64,000 nucleotides of DNA from Chitinophaga sp. YR627 (GTDB lineage: Bacteria > Bacteroidota > Bacteroidia > Chitinophagales > Chitinophagaceae), in assembly GCF_900114995.1 (NCBI RefSeq), contig NZ_FOUX01000001.1, positions 558,001 to 622,000 on the forward strand, written 5' to 3'. Position numbers and translations under genes: made by a program. Below are positions 13,001 through 19,661 of the stretch, piece after piece. Within the stretch, counting starts at the first letter, position 1, and the number at the start of each line of letters is the position of its first letter. A model generated the notes under the pieces. That model saw nothing but the letters and a program-made list of their open reading frames with translations, did no database searches and was not told the DNA's origin.

Positions 13001-15636
13001 GAATATCAAGTATCGAAATCAACGACGCCGGAGGAACTGGTCCTGCAAGCATTAAAACTGAATATTTCAGTTATGATCTGATGGGCAATATTAAAACGTA
13101 CTGGCCAAATATTCTTTTTAAAAGAGTTGACTATCAGTATGACTTAGTGAGTGGGAAAATTAATAAAATACGTTATCAGGCTGGACAGCCAGATCAGTTT
13201 ATTTACAACTACGAATATGACGCGGAGAATCGCCTCATAAAAGCTTCGACAGATACAAAAACAACATCGCCTAATAGCTGGGAGATGTTGACTCCACATA
13301 ATGATGCTTTATATAAGTATTATTACCATGGACCATTGGCCAGAACCGAGTTAGGAGATAAACAGCTGGTACAGGGTATAGATTACGTATATACGCTTCA
13401 AGGCTGGTTAAAAGCGATTAACGGAACCAATCTTGATCCTACTAAAGACGTCGGCCAGGATGGCCTGAATAGCGGTGATAGACCGACAGTCGCTCGTGAT
13501 GTATATGCTTATTCTTTAGATTATTATAAGGATGACTTCAAGGCAATTGGTCGTAGTGTTATTGTTAATAATGCTTTAGCATTGACGTGGACAGCTGGTG
13601 AAAAGACTGAAATTGGGACGGATCTATTCAATGGCAATATCTCCCGTACAACAGTTGGATTGAAACCTATAAATAGTGGAACGCCGGTTGGATATTCTTA
13701 TCGGTATGACCAGCTGAACCGTATAAAAAATATGCGACAGCATACATTTAATTCGGGAAGCTGGGCGGCCGTGACAGTTGGTAACGCATTTGGCGAAGAT
13801 GTAACATATGATGCGAATGGAAACATTCTAACGTATAAACGAGGTGGTATCAATGGTACAAAAGCAAGTCCATTTGATATGGATAATCTCTCCTATGTTT
13901 ATCCAAAGGATGCATCTGGTGGCTTAATAAATAACAGATTACAACAAGTTACAGATCAAATAACGACTTCTTTATATGCAAATGATTTAAAAAATGGTCA
14001 AAGTTCAGATAACTACAAGTATGATGAAATAGGTAACCTTATAAGTGATAGTCAAGCAGGAATAGATAAAATAGAATGGAACTTTTTTGATAAGATAAAA
14101 AGTACAAGCTATCATGAGACTGCTACTCCAAGTAATACATTTAGTCTTGAATATGGTTATGATAGGATCGGTAATCGAGTAGAAAAGACACTGTATCGTA
14201 GTGGCATCTTTTTTAAAAGTAGTACTTCATATGTTCGTGATGCTAATGGAAATGTGTTAGCTGTATATGAAGTGAACAATGGTGATGCAAATCCAAAATG
14301 GACTGAGCAGCATCTATATGGGAGCAGTAGGTTAGGTATATGGAAACCTAATATGACTATAGCTACGGGTAGCTCGAGTGAGTCAGCTTGGTTAGCAAAA
14401 GGGAATAAGACTTATGAGTTGACGAACCATCTTGGTAACGTAATGGCTACTATTTCAGATAAAAGAGTAGATTTGGTGAGTGGAGGGGCGGTTGATCATT
14501 ATGAAGCAGAGGCCTTAAGTGCGCAGGATTATTACCCTTATGGTATGTTGCAACCGGATAGACAGTGGAGTTTAGGAAGTTATAGATATGGGTTCAATGG
14601 GAAGGAGAATGATAATGAAATAAAAGGTAATGGAAATAGTGTCGATTTTGGTGCAAGGGTTTATGATCCAAGAATTGGTATATGGTTAAGCGTTGATCCA
14701 TTACAAAAGAAGTATCCAAGTGTGACACCGTATCATTTTGGAGCTGCTAATCCAATCAATTTTATTGATGTAGATGGGAGAGATATTATCCGTTTTACAA
14801 AGACAACAACGGCTTTTCCTAGAACTCAAGTGAGTGACGGATTTTATATTGGAGGAGGATCATCTATAACAAACACGGTTTCGGTAACTAAGGCTCCAGG
14901 AAAGGATGTTTTTTACTATGATGTAGTACAGAAATCATTTAGTGTTCATGATGGAGTGACCACGGTGTCTTCAAAATCTACTCAGTTTTATCCTAATGTA
15001 CCCGGAAGCGCTGTAGGAATAACGCAATCACCGTCTAATAATATCCCATTTAAAGAGGTTGATGACTTAGATTTGATCTCTTTAGCAAAAATTTCTCCCC
15101 AGTGGTTAGTTGACGATCTTGTAAAAAAAGATCCTAGCTACAAGAGTTTGAGTATTGCCAGAATTGGTATGAAGGTGGAAGAGGGAATGAGAGGAGCTGC
15201 TAACTTAGCGTTATTGGTTGACGCTGTGACTACTACATCGGCTCCCGTCGAATATGAAACATATTATAGGTCTATATCAAATGAACATTTTGCGGTTCTT
15301 AAGGCCACTGGAAAAATGCCTGCTGGAACGGAGACATTTATTTCTCCAACAGCAGCATTTTCGAAAGGATATGAAGGAGTTTTACTTGAATTTAAGTTAT
15401 TACCAGGAACTACTGCAAAGTTAGAAGCGATTGGCGTAAGGAATGCTGGGAATATAATAAATGAAGCTTACCCTTCAATGCCTATTATGAAAGGAAGATG
15501 GAGAGCTGCGAAATCATATTTTAAACAAGAGACAAATAAATATGGCCTTAAGCAAATTAACATCGGTTTGGGTAATGGAAAGGCATTAGAAATTTTCAAT
15601 AAAAATATCTCAAGCGTTCAAATTATAGGGAAATGA
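7042..15636 (+). CDS. RHS repeat polymorphic toxin with C-terminal putative ADP-ribosyltransferase-like domain
   Basis: A 2864-residue protein; the start could also be Met6 (7057). A signal-like hydrophobic segment covers about residues 15-35. A fibronectin-like and Cys-rich body follows, then a LamG/concanavalin-like region at about 1676-1830 (MEMWIYG ... LSVYVDGVLC). YD/RHS repeats run from about 1880 to 2500. The RHS core ends near residue 2581 (YGFNGKEND, GARVYDPRIGIWLSVDPL, NPINFIDVDGRD). The last 283 residues are the variable tail. Its terminal part has YYR (Arg2743), TFISPT (Ser2768) and LLEF (Glu2783), an R-S-E pattern like ADP-ribosyltransferase toxins; that assignment is tentative. 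The stop overlaps the next gene by 4 bases (ATGA), the usual toxin-immunity arrangement. The 3' end is A+T rich (18 of 60 bases G+C at 14581-14640). Confidence 0.93.
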   Translation: MLKIPMRSINKRYSVLKAVMLLLMIVSSIRVAAFNAVERYQNQKQGQIKKGDVLIIEDEKFENPDYDWAKIHKKSVNDVISFGLYRESGVVLDKAFKCELDLKVEYWSQPNQADPIVNDHIKLKINYDPAAGVAYQDEATYQFMEGYRVRLTVNDITSTELGSQLPAAFRMAGLIVVERSYDLDPAANLAVQVIGTPTTEVSLKWASIRGAEEYDLEWTFVDEEADNGKLLQNQGNNVTTTTLATMFRNNATRVTLQRESYNISLVSYSKYLLLRLRTVQYGDDGTRKEGPWKYQKYQDAESAVIVPSVIAVDNSWHQQNLNWQLDAVYSEEGKKKEVVSYFDGSLRKRQMVTVNNADNKAIVQETLYDEFGRPMAEILPAPQSSSTLKYYGSLHKDANDKDYGYQQIYGQDADCIGTPQPMKASFGAAKYYSPSNEFLAAAPENKYIPDAEGYPFAVTRYIGDNTGRVAVQGGVGKLFQPGVNNDVSKATRFYYSKPMSWELNRIFGNDVGYADHYLKTTSVDPNGQVSITYQNAGGKTIATALAGGSPDNVDALPSKPDAKEITSVIITPDEFHFDASKLTISATTTYQQDVPDMVELHYDIDQLIRNYAENGVTICSNCYYELSIKITNDCNEPIYNTTTPLKIGSLTSNCTSIDGIKNDIKDVKFNKAGTYYINFELRLPEEAIRTFTEDFINRNTNLRSEWSFINDALLGKNFLSCFNDCQTCRESLGELSDFRNRILERLTANNVAVSQNSAMINSWIDNLYATLSSECAASRATCASSPCDDLADVIKQDVSPGGQYALFDAVGNTQEADINVISQYWRVVFNPANKPSTIPDVDKVELPDGTITSPYESNFKLAQLVRYWKPEWAERFMVYHPEYCALEFCRANSASYQWDERLQTLADKISDIPSIVPGAIYGKTVAGWLANKDPFFLDGGLGRNYRLGFINDLAAYSNTIPDFSTKGLPAKTLFEYVDFELYCSDKDGNTNTSTLADKWSNCTPNPTCTIPDLEWRMYRDKYFELKERYYNIVRSETYCNGKCSVGNPIPVAPGTCPAGGDFTIQAGSATNCSSNEQSVRIMYNGAALINSAKAYIYYPQEYASMTDVKSVTFSAGQSQMDICIDKNIPVNTLKVSKVVCGNTADPSMFCTDYTIENFEFIWDELGGNAYMQFHDGMNNKIPAGVRVWVQVHLTDGLNYHRTYTYKSWSVTGRSENASANAPSGGRLFTEGPNELICEYTPTVPDNCNPTLKTKRSRIPSVSYDVSNLNMDVAALQALGESQMRGFVAANCEAQADNWLQQLDPCILSSTTEANRAVKTALLRSKLIEVCKLGGDLNHPFGATTVPNGQATAEGYKSFAEVIQGVLGKTDMLCNAYMLDAPMPFDTKAQMTVSTISKTNATVCDRLTALQAAQTAAQIGGSFYSYLKSRYGAAMTITEAELTMLQKGCSNCRYLLEKPIELPVFLDAPAKGCITKTEYTTAKSGLNGLIGTSLNTTHENYETIVTNYYNGKFGFTLSYSAYMKYEQVIATDANAMLCNKPVYSYVKIDPYACMMSVIDDAVVSGRMGYIKYIEEEKRKFRRDYIAYCGANRPEVTLTSKQQIYHYTLYYYDQAGNLVRTIPPEGVRLLDDALSAQIDAVRMRGGDITSCSYDPTKVKTDKTVSLQQWATAFSRTGATSMEMWIYGANNGGGQVLATTDGNRYFFNLCLHGNYLNFDVYSVTPGTGNTAADIVLSAHTTADISKVAPLSQRTHVVLQSNSGLNTNNLSVYVDGVLCPTVATAVPAECGWELSVGSTGVVYPENLTTLKHVRLYSRLMATNEIAANAGESCFGINSAYAADPTGSMFHWGMFDAVGIYPKHLLATSYAYQSLNGIEIEASPDGGEKRFWYDRVGRVIAAQDAQQKSYTATQPGTFNYRGRYSHTLYDELGRISMIAGRWSNTSDLALVPFLKESQGTMYLRQLTRSNYILNYYDVPSLGTQLQTNLRNRISSIEINDAGGTGPASIKTEYFSYDLMGNIKTYWPNILFKRVDYQYDLVSGKINKIRYQAGQPDQFIYNYEYDAENRLIKASTDTKTTSPNSWEMLTPHNDALYKYYYHGPLARTELGDKQLVQGIDYVYTLQGWLKAINGTNLDPTKDVGQDGLNSGDRPTVARDVYAYSLDYYKDDFKAIGRSVIVNNALALTWTAGEKTEIGTDLFNGNISRTTVGLKPINSGTPVGYSYRYDQLNRIKNMRQHTFNSGSWAAVTVGNAFGEDVTYDANGNILTYKRGGINGTKASPFDMDNLSYVYPKDASGGLINNRLQQVTDQITTSLYANDLKNGQSSDNYKYDEIGNLISDSQAGIDKIEWNFFDKIKSTSYHETATPSNTFSLEYGYDRIGNRVEKTLYRSGIFFKSSTSYVRDANGNVLAVYEVNNGDANPKWTEQHLYGSSRLGIWKPNMTIATGSSSESAWLAKGNKTYELTNHLGNVMATISDKRVDLVSGGAVDHYEAEALSAQDYYPYGMLQPDRQWSLGSYRYGFNGKENDNEIKGNGNSVDFGARVYDPRIGIWLSVDPLQKKYPSVTPYHFGAANPINFIDVDGRDIIRFTKTTTAFPRTQVSDGFYIGGGSSITNTVSVTKAPGKDVFYYDVVQKSFSVHDGVTTVSSKSTQFYPNVPGSAVGITQSPSNNIPFKEVDDLDLISLAKISPQWLVDDLVKKDPSYKSLSIARIGMKVEEGMRGAANLALLVDAVTTTSAPVEYETYYRSISNEHFAVLKATGKMPAGTETFISPTAAFSKGYEGVLLEFKLLPGTTAKLEAIGVRNAGNIINEAYPSMPIMKGRWRAAKSYFKQETNKYGLKQINIGLGNGKALEIFNKNISSVQIIGK

Positions 15637-16148
15637 CAATAATAGAAAAACAACTAATTAAGTCTTTGGTACTGAATGAAATTACAAAGGAGACGTTTTT
15701 AGCGCATTATCCTATTGACTTGTCTGTGGAGGATCGATACATTTTACATGTTTTGCAATCTTCGTATCAGAATCGTGATGAGGATGCATTAGAATATGGA
15801 CTTATGCTATTGCCATTAGATAATTTCACGGAATCTACGAAATACGTAGAAATTTTAAATAAACTAATTCAAGCAGATTGGCATAAAATGCATGAGGATA
15901 TTGCATCTCTATTGAACGGCATCAACTCTCCAGAAAGTGTTGATGCATTATTTAACGCTGCGGTAGTACAATATGACTATTTAAGTTATGATGATACATA
16001 CCAACTGGCACGTAAGTGTATCAAGGCTTTGGCGGCTATTGCTAACATGGAGGCAATTGAAAGAATAAAAGAACTATCACTGTATGAAATTCCAGAAATA
16101 GCCGCGTATGCTCGAAAAGAGCTGTTGCGGAAAGGATTTGATTACTAA
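15633..16148 (+). CDS. Probable immunity protein to the RHS toxin (HEAT-like helical)
   Basis: A 171-residue soluble protein whose ATG overlaps the toxin stop (ATGA), so the two are translationally coupled. It has no signal peptide, as expected for a cytoplasmic antidote. The sequence looks all-helical with two or three HEAT-like repeats: EDIASLLNGINSPESVDALF, then CIKALAAIANMEAIERIKEL, then IPEIAAYARKELL. HEAT-like immunity proteins are common after Bacteroidota polymorphic toxins. Base composition is low in G+C (21 of 60 at 15661-15720), like the toxin tail and unlike most of the window (30 of 60 at 36721-36780), suggesting that tail and immunity gene moved as a unit. Immunity is inferred from position, overlap and fold type. 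Confidence 0.8.
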   Translation: MTIIEKQLIKSLVLNEITKETFLAHYPIDLSVEDRYILHVLQSSYQNRDEDALEYGLMLLPLDNFTESTKYVEILNKLIQADWHKMHEDIASLLNGINSPESVDALFNAAVVQYDYLSYDDTYQLARKCIKALAAIANMEAIERIKELSLYEIPEIAAYARKELLRKGFDY

Positions 16149-16352
16149 ATAAATTTAAATAAGAACGTTTCCTTTCTCCAGAAATCATGATAATTGATCT
16201 GACACCGCAAAATAATTTCATAAACAATATTATTAAGTTACTATGAAAGTAAAGTGGGTTGTACATTACAATATTCTAATTAGCGCATGGGGAACGTTTC
16301 ATCACAGCGATTGATATTTTAAATGCTTTTTGTAGATAGTAAGATTTTGAAC

Positions 16353-16385
16353 AGCTAAATATGCCTTTTCAAAGCATATTTAGCT
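16353..16385. terminator. 12-bp perfect hairpin after the toxin-immunity operon
   Basis: AGCTAAATATGC at 16353-16364 and its exact complement at 16374-16385 enclose a 9-base loop. It lies about 200 bases after the immunity stop and just before the next promoter. No strong T-tract follows, so termination is probable rather than certain. The rest of the 285-base gap (16149-16433) holds only a tiny 19-codon ATG frame near 16243. Confidence 0.55.
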
Positions 16386-16399
16386 ATTCAAAATCAAAT

Positions 16400-16428
16400 T
16401 GATTGTCTATAATATTTCCCTACCTTCG
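16400..16428 (+). promoter_or_regulatory. Bacteroidota-type promoter for the SRPBCC gene
   Basis: TTG at 16400 and TACCTTCG at 16421-16428 (one base off the TAnnTTTG -7 consensus) are spaced about 21 bases start to start. The ATG follows at 16434, so the leader would be very short. Confidence 0.45.
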
Positions 16429-16433
16429 CGCCC

Positions 16434-16814
16434 ATGAAAGACTACAAAAAACACTTCATCGTCCCGGCGCCTCCGGAAGACCTTTATAAAGCGCTCACCA
16501 ATCCTAACACCATCCAGCTTTGGACGGGTGAACCTGCTGAAATGTCTACTGAGGCTGGTACGGAGTTCTCCCTCTGGGGCGATAGCATTGTAGGGATGAA
16601 CCTGGAATTTGAAGAGGATAAGAAAATCGTGCAGGAGTGGTATTTCGGCGAACAGGAAGACGCGTCTATTGTGACGATCATCCTGCACCCGAATAAAAAG
16701 GGAACTGACGTTGAACTCAGACATACCAATATACCAGACGAAGCTTACGAAGACATCGTAGGTGGATGGAATGAGACGTATTTCGGCGCACTGATCGACT
16801 TTTATACCGAATAG
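16434..16814 (+). CDS. SRPBCC/START-like (AHSA1-type) protein
   Basis: A 126-residue soluble protein with the AHSA1/SRPBCC layout. It opens with KKHFIVPAPPEDLYKALTNP, where the usual family pattern is a beta strand followed by P...V(F/Y)xALT. It continues with WTGEPAEMSTEAGTEFSLW, a central IVQEWYFGEQ strand, and a final Trp-containing helix (GGWNETYFGALIDF). Such proteins form a helix-grip fold with a hydrophobic cavity; the ligand or partner cannot be told from sequence. The next gene starts 2 bases after its stop, so they form an operon. A second, distinct SRPBCC gene lies at 49290. Confidence 0.85.
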   Translation: MKDYKKHFIVPAPPEDLYKALTNPNTIQLWTGEPAEMSTEAGTEFSLWGDSIVGMNLEFEEDKKIVQEWYFGEQEDASIVTIILHPNKKGTDVELRHTNIPDEAYEDIVGGWNETYFGALIDFYTE

Positions 16815-16816
16815 AG

Positions 16817-17287
16817 ATGAAAGCCGCCAGTGTCAGCGAATTAAAGAAAGAATTGCAGGAGGTTCCACCGGCACAGCTGGTGGAACTATGTCTGCGTCTG
16901 GCTAAATTTAAGAAAGAGAATAAGGAACTGCTGAACTACCTGTTGTTTGAATCCCACGATCTGCAGGGTTATATAGCGTCTGTCAAGCAGGAGATGGATG
17001 AAGCCTTTGCAGAAGCCCCGAAACAGCATGTCTATTTCGTCAAGAAGCACCTCCGTAAGATCCTCCGCGCTACAAACAAGCATATCAAGTATACCGGCTC
17101 TAAACAGGCCGAGGTAGAGTTACTCCTGTATTACTGTATGAAAGTAAAGAAGGGGGAATTCAAAGTAGGAGAGAGCGTTGCGCTCACAAAACTATACGTG
17201 CAACAGGTGAAAAAGATCGAGAAATCTATTTCCCTGCAGCATGAAGATCTCCAGTATGATTATAAAAGGCAATTAGAGCGGCTCTAA
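16817..17287 (+). CDS. Conserved hypothetical helical protein
   Basis: A 156-residue, highly charged, Lys-rich protein without signal peptide or membrane segment. Pattern and spacing suggest a bundle of helices (VSELKKELQEVP, AQLVELCLRLAKFKKENKELLNYLLFE). I do not recognise its family. It starts 2 bases after the SRPBCC gene and ends 4 bases before the convergent gene at 17292, so it is the last gene of a two-gene operon. Confidence 0.75.
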   Translation: MKAASVSELKKELQEVPPAQLVELCLRLAKFKKENKELLNYLLFESHDLQGYIASVKQEMDEAFAEAPKQHVYFVKKHLRKILRATNKHIKYTGSKQAEVELLLYYCMKVKKGEFKVGESVALTKLYVQQVKKIEKSISLQHEDLQYDYKRQLERL

Positions 17288-17291
17288 AGTC

Positions 17292-17561
17292 CTATTCTGC
17301 CTTTTCAGACATATCCATTTCCAGTAATTTACTTACGCCGGCATATTCCGCAGACGCTTCAGGGCACAACATAGCTCCTAGAGAGGCTACTGCTTTCTTC
17401 GCGAGTGTTTCGATGTCGGAACTTGTAGTCAGGAAAGTTGGCGTATGTTCCTTCATTTGTCTCAGCAGGTTATTCTTATGTTGTATAGAGAGACCGGCTA
17501 ACGTTTTTAATCTTTCAGACGTCGTATTATACAATTCTTCGTAGTAAAAAAGGATGTTCAT
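17292..17561 (-). CDS. Small hypothetical protein
   Basis: An 89-residue soluble protein (MNILFYYEELYNTTSERLKTL), probably helical, with no recognisable domain. It reads towards the preceding operon with a 4-base gap. Upstream on its strand is TACATTTG (complement at 17582-17589), an exact match to the Bacteroidota -7 consensus about 20 bases from the ATG, which supports it as a real gene. Confidence 0.55.
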   Translation of the reverse strand: MNILFYYEELYNTTSERLKTLAGLSIQHKNNLLRQMKEHTPTFLTTSSDIETLAKKAVASLGAMLCPEASAEYAGVSKLLEMDMSEKAE

Positions 17562-17581
17562 AAAAGCACTTGTTTATGGAA

Positions 17582-17589
17582 CAAATGTA
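17582..17589 (-). promoter_or_regulatory. -7 element TACATTTG for the small gene at 17292-17561
   Basis: Exact TAnnTTTG match on the minus strand, about 20 bases before the ATG. No clear -33 TTTG was found. Confidence 0.4.
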
Positions 17590-17639
17590 GCCCTTACGTT
17601 ATAATGAAAGCCATATGGAAATCTTATGATCCATAAGAT

Positions 17640-18536
17640 TTAGTTATAGATAGATTTTGCTAATTTGATAAAGCGTTTATTCAGTTCGCTGGTTTCACCC
17701 TTTCGCTGGATAAAGTAAAAACTACGTTCGATACGCAGACCTTCAAACTGTAAAACTGCCAGTTCTCCCAGTTGTAACTCCTTGACAATCGAACGGGTAG
17801 ATAAAAATCCTACGCAACCGGATTCTACCAGGAAGTTCTTTAGGGCTTCCGTTCCACCAAGCCGGACATTAATCTTCAGGTCGTCTAAGCCAATCTTACT
17901 TTTCTTTAATCCCTGTTTGATCGCTTCCAGGGTACCGCTGCCGCGTTCGCGGATGGCCAGGGGCATGTTTAATATCTCTTTGAGGGGGTATTCTTTCTTC
18001 CTGACCAGGGGATTGTTGTGACTGCAGACAGCTACGATCTGATCCTTTAGAAAAGGCTGATAGGTCACATTACTGAGCTTGCCTTTTTCTTCGGTCACAC
18101 CGATATTTATTTCGTTGTTTAGAAGGGCGTCCAGGACGATTTCGCTGTTCCTGTTCAGCAGGGATATTTCTACCCTGGGATATTCCTGGTTAAAGGCCGA
18201 CATTACGCGTGGAAGAATGTACAGGGCCGCTGTTGTGCTGGCGCCGAGGTTCAGTCTGCCGGTGGCCTGTAATTTATCTTTCATGACGGAGATGTCGAAC
18301 TCTGTTTCCTGCTGGATCATCTTTACCGTCAGCAGCCGCTTGTATAATAGCTGGCCGGCCTCCGTTAGTTCAATATGCAGGCCTTTTCGCTCAAACAGCT
18401 TGGTTTGATACTGTTCCTCCAAGCTTTTAATATGACTGCTTACAGCAGGCTGTGAGATGAATAATACTTCGCTTGCCTTCGAAAAGCTCTTCTCCCGGGC
18501 CACTTCCATAAATACCAGATGTCGGGTCGATAACAT
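17640..18536 (-). CDS. LysR-family transcriptional regulator
   Basis: 298 residues, the usual LysR length. Residues 1-60 are the winged helix-turn-helix (HLVFMEVAREKSFSKASEVL, then ISQPAVSSHIKSLEEQYQTKLFER). The rest is a periplasmic-binding-like effector domain, including the strands LNLGASTTAALYILP and VGFLSTRSIV. It resembles the CysL/CbbR-type subgroup, but no effector can be named. It is divergent from two small membrane-protein genes with about 200 bases between, and by LysR habit it probably regulates that promoter and its own. Confidence 0.92.
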   Translation of the reverse strand: MLSTRHLVFMEVAREKSFSKASEVLFISQPAVSSHIKSLEEQYQTKLFERKGLHIELTEAGQLLYKRLLTVKMIQQETEFDISVMKDKLQATGRLNLGASTTAALYILPRVMSAFNQEYPRVEISLLNRNSEIVLDALLNNEINIGVTEEKGKLSNVTYQPFLKDQIVAVCSHNNPLVRKKEYPLKEILNMPLAIRERGSGTLEAIKQGLKKSKIGLDDLKINVRLGGTEALKNFLVESGCVGFLSTRSIVKELQLGELAVLQFEGLRIERSFYFIQRKGETSELNKRFIKLAKSIYN

Positions 18537-18605
18537 AGGCTTTTGTTTATAGCCAAGGTATTTAAAATACCAGTCTGTTCCAAAAGCGTTCGGTTATCTA
18601 AAAAT

Positions 18606-18693
18606 TATTCGAAAGAATATCAATTATTTACGATTTCAATGGAGTTAAACTTTCAGAATATTTTGAAAGTTCGAATATTAATAGCTAGGTTTG
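18606..18693 (+). promoter_or_regulatory. Promoter and candidate LysR operator for the membrane-protein pair
   Basis: TTTG at 18662-18665 and TAGGTTTG at 18686-18693 form a near-ideal Bacteroidota promoter 45 bases before the ATG at 18739. Just upstream the sequence is full of short symmetric motifs: ATTC-GAAA-GAAT near 18607, and GAATATT repeated directly at about 18655 and 18673. These are plausible LysR contact sites because the regulator is transcribed divergently. The operator role is inferred. Confidence 0.6.
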
Positions 18694-18738
18694 TATCACA
18701 AAAGCAACCTTCTGCCAGTCACCTGAAATGAACCCGGT

Positions 18739-19092
18739 ATGAACACAATCGCCTACATCATTTATCTCCTGATCACCTACCTGATAACTGTGCGTGTTGG
18801 TCTTGTTTTCTTTCGTAACGGTAGGATTTTTATACTTGGTCTGCTGAAGGACGATGTGACTCTCACAGACGCTATTAACCGCATCTTACTGATCGGATAT
18901 TACCTGGTCAATCTGGGATATGCGGCACTCATGATCAGTACCTGGAGTACTATTCACAATTGGATGGAACTGTTTCTGTCGATCACCGTGATGACCGGAA
19001 AGATAGTGATGACACTGGCTGTCATGCATTATATCAACATGCTTGTTATTTACTTTATCAGTAAAAGAAATAAAACAATTCTTCACCCTTAA
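18739..19092 (+). CDS. Small integral membrane protein, first of a paralogous pair
   Basis: 117 residues with about three hydrophobic segments (about 5-27, 45-70 and 78-108) and a basic C-terminus (ISKRNKTILHP). It is clearly related to the following gene: YIIYLLITYLI versus YLIYLPIVIFL, VFFRNGRIF versus TLFKNSKVF, and GYYLVNLGYA versus GFYLINLGFA. The family is unknown to me. It is the first gene behind a strong promoter divergent from a LysR gene and 11 bases before its paralogue. Confidence 0.8.
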   Translation: MNTIAYIIYLLITYLITVRVGLVFFRNGRIFILGLLKDDVTLTDAINRILLIGYYLVNLGYAALMISTWSTIHNWMELFLSITVMTGKIVMTLAVMHYINMLVIYFISKRNKTILHP

Positions 19093-19103
19093 AACACTGT
19101 TGT

Positions 19104-19496
19104 ATGGAAAGAACGCTCAATTTCACCGCTTACCTGATCTATCTGCCGATCGTTATTTTTCTGACATGGTATGTAGCACATACTTTATTCAAAAACAGTA
19201 AAGTATTTATGCAGGATATCTTTAACGGCAAGACGGATATTGCCCTGGCAACCAACAAACTTTTTGAAACAGGATTTTATCTGATCAATCTGGGCTTTGC
19301 TTTCTGGGTAATGGAGATCACGCATGGGCTGCTGGACAACCGGGACATGGTAGAAGCGCTTAGTACAAAAATAGGCGGCTTCTGTGTTAATCTTGGTCTC
19401 ATGCTGTTCCTGAACCTCTATCTGTTCTTCAGAGGCAGAAGAAAAGCAAAAGCCCGTTATACACCACTGAGTGCAACTCCTAAAATAGAAGGATGA
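19104..19496 (+). CDS. Small integral membrane protein, second of the paralogous pair
   Basis: 130 residues with the same three-segment layout as its neighbour and a longer basic, probably cytoplasmic tail (FFRGRRKAKARYTPL). The matching motifs show that the pair arose by duplication and has diverged well. No catalytic motif is visible. A strong bidirectional terminator follows at 19610. A membrane complex formed by the two is a reasonable guess, not shown. Confidence 0.8.
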   Translation: MERTLNFTAYLIYLPIVIFLTWYVAHTLFKNSKVFMQDIFNGKTDIALATNKLFETGFYLINLGFAFWVMEITHGLLDNRDMVEALSTKIGGFCVNLGLMLFLNLYLFFRGRRKAKARYTPLSATPKIEG

Positions 19497-19609
19497 TCCG
19501 CGGTCTGTCATTATCCCTATACCACCGGCCTTCCCTGTTTGTCTAATCCTCGGCTTCAGATGCTACGGTTTATGCCCTGGCATCTTTAGCGTTTCCATAC
19601 ATACAGTAA

Positions 19610-19648
19610 AACGCCTGCTCCGTTTCCGGAACAGGCGTTCGTTTTTTT
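19610..19648. terminator. Bidirectional intrinsic terminator
   Basis: A 30-base hairpin (19610-19639; AACGCCTG pairs with CAGGCGTT, one internal mismatch) is followed by T7 on the plus strand, with a short U-rich exit on the minus strand. It separates the convergent membrane-protein operon and the 1418-residue gene. Confidence 0.85.
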
Positions 19649-19661
19649 AGTAAGCGTCGTT

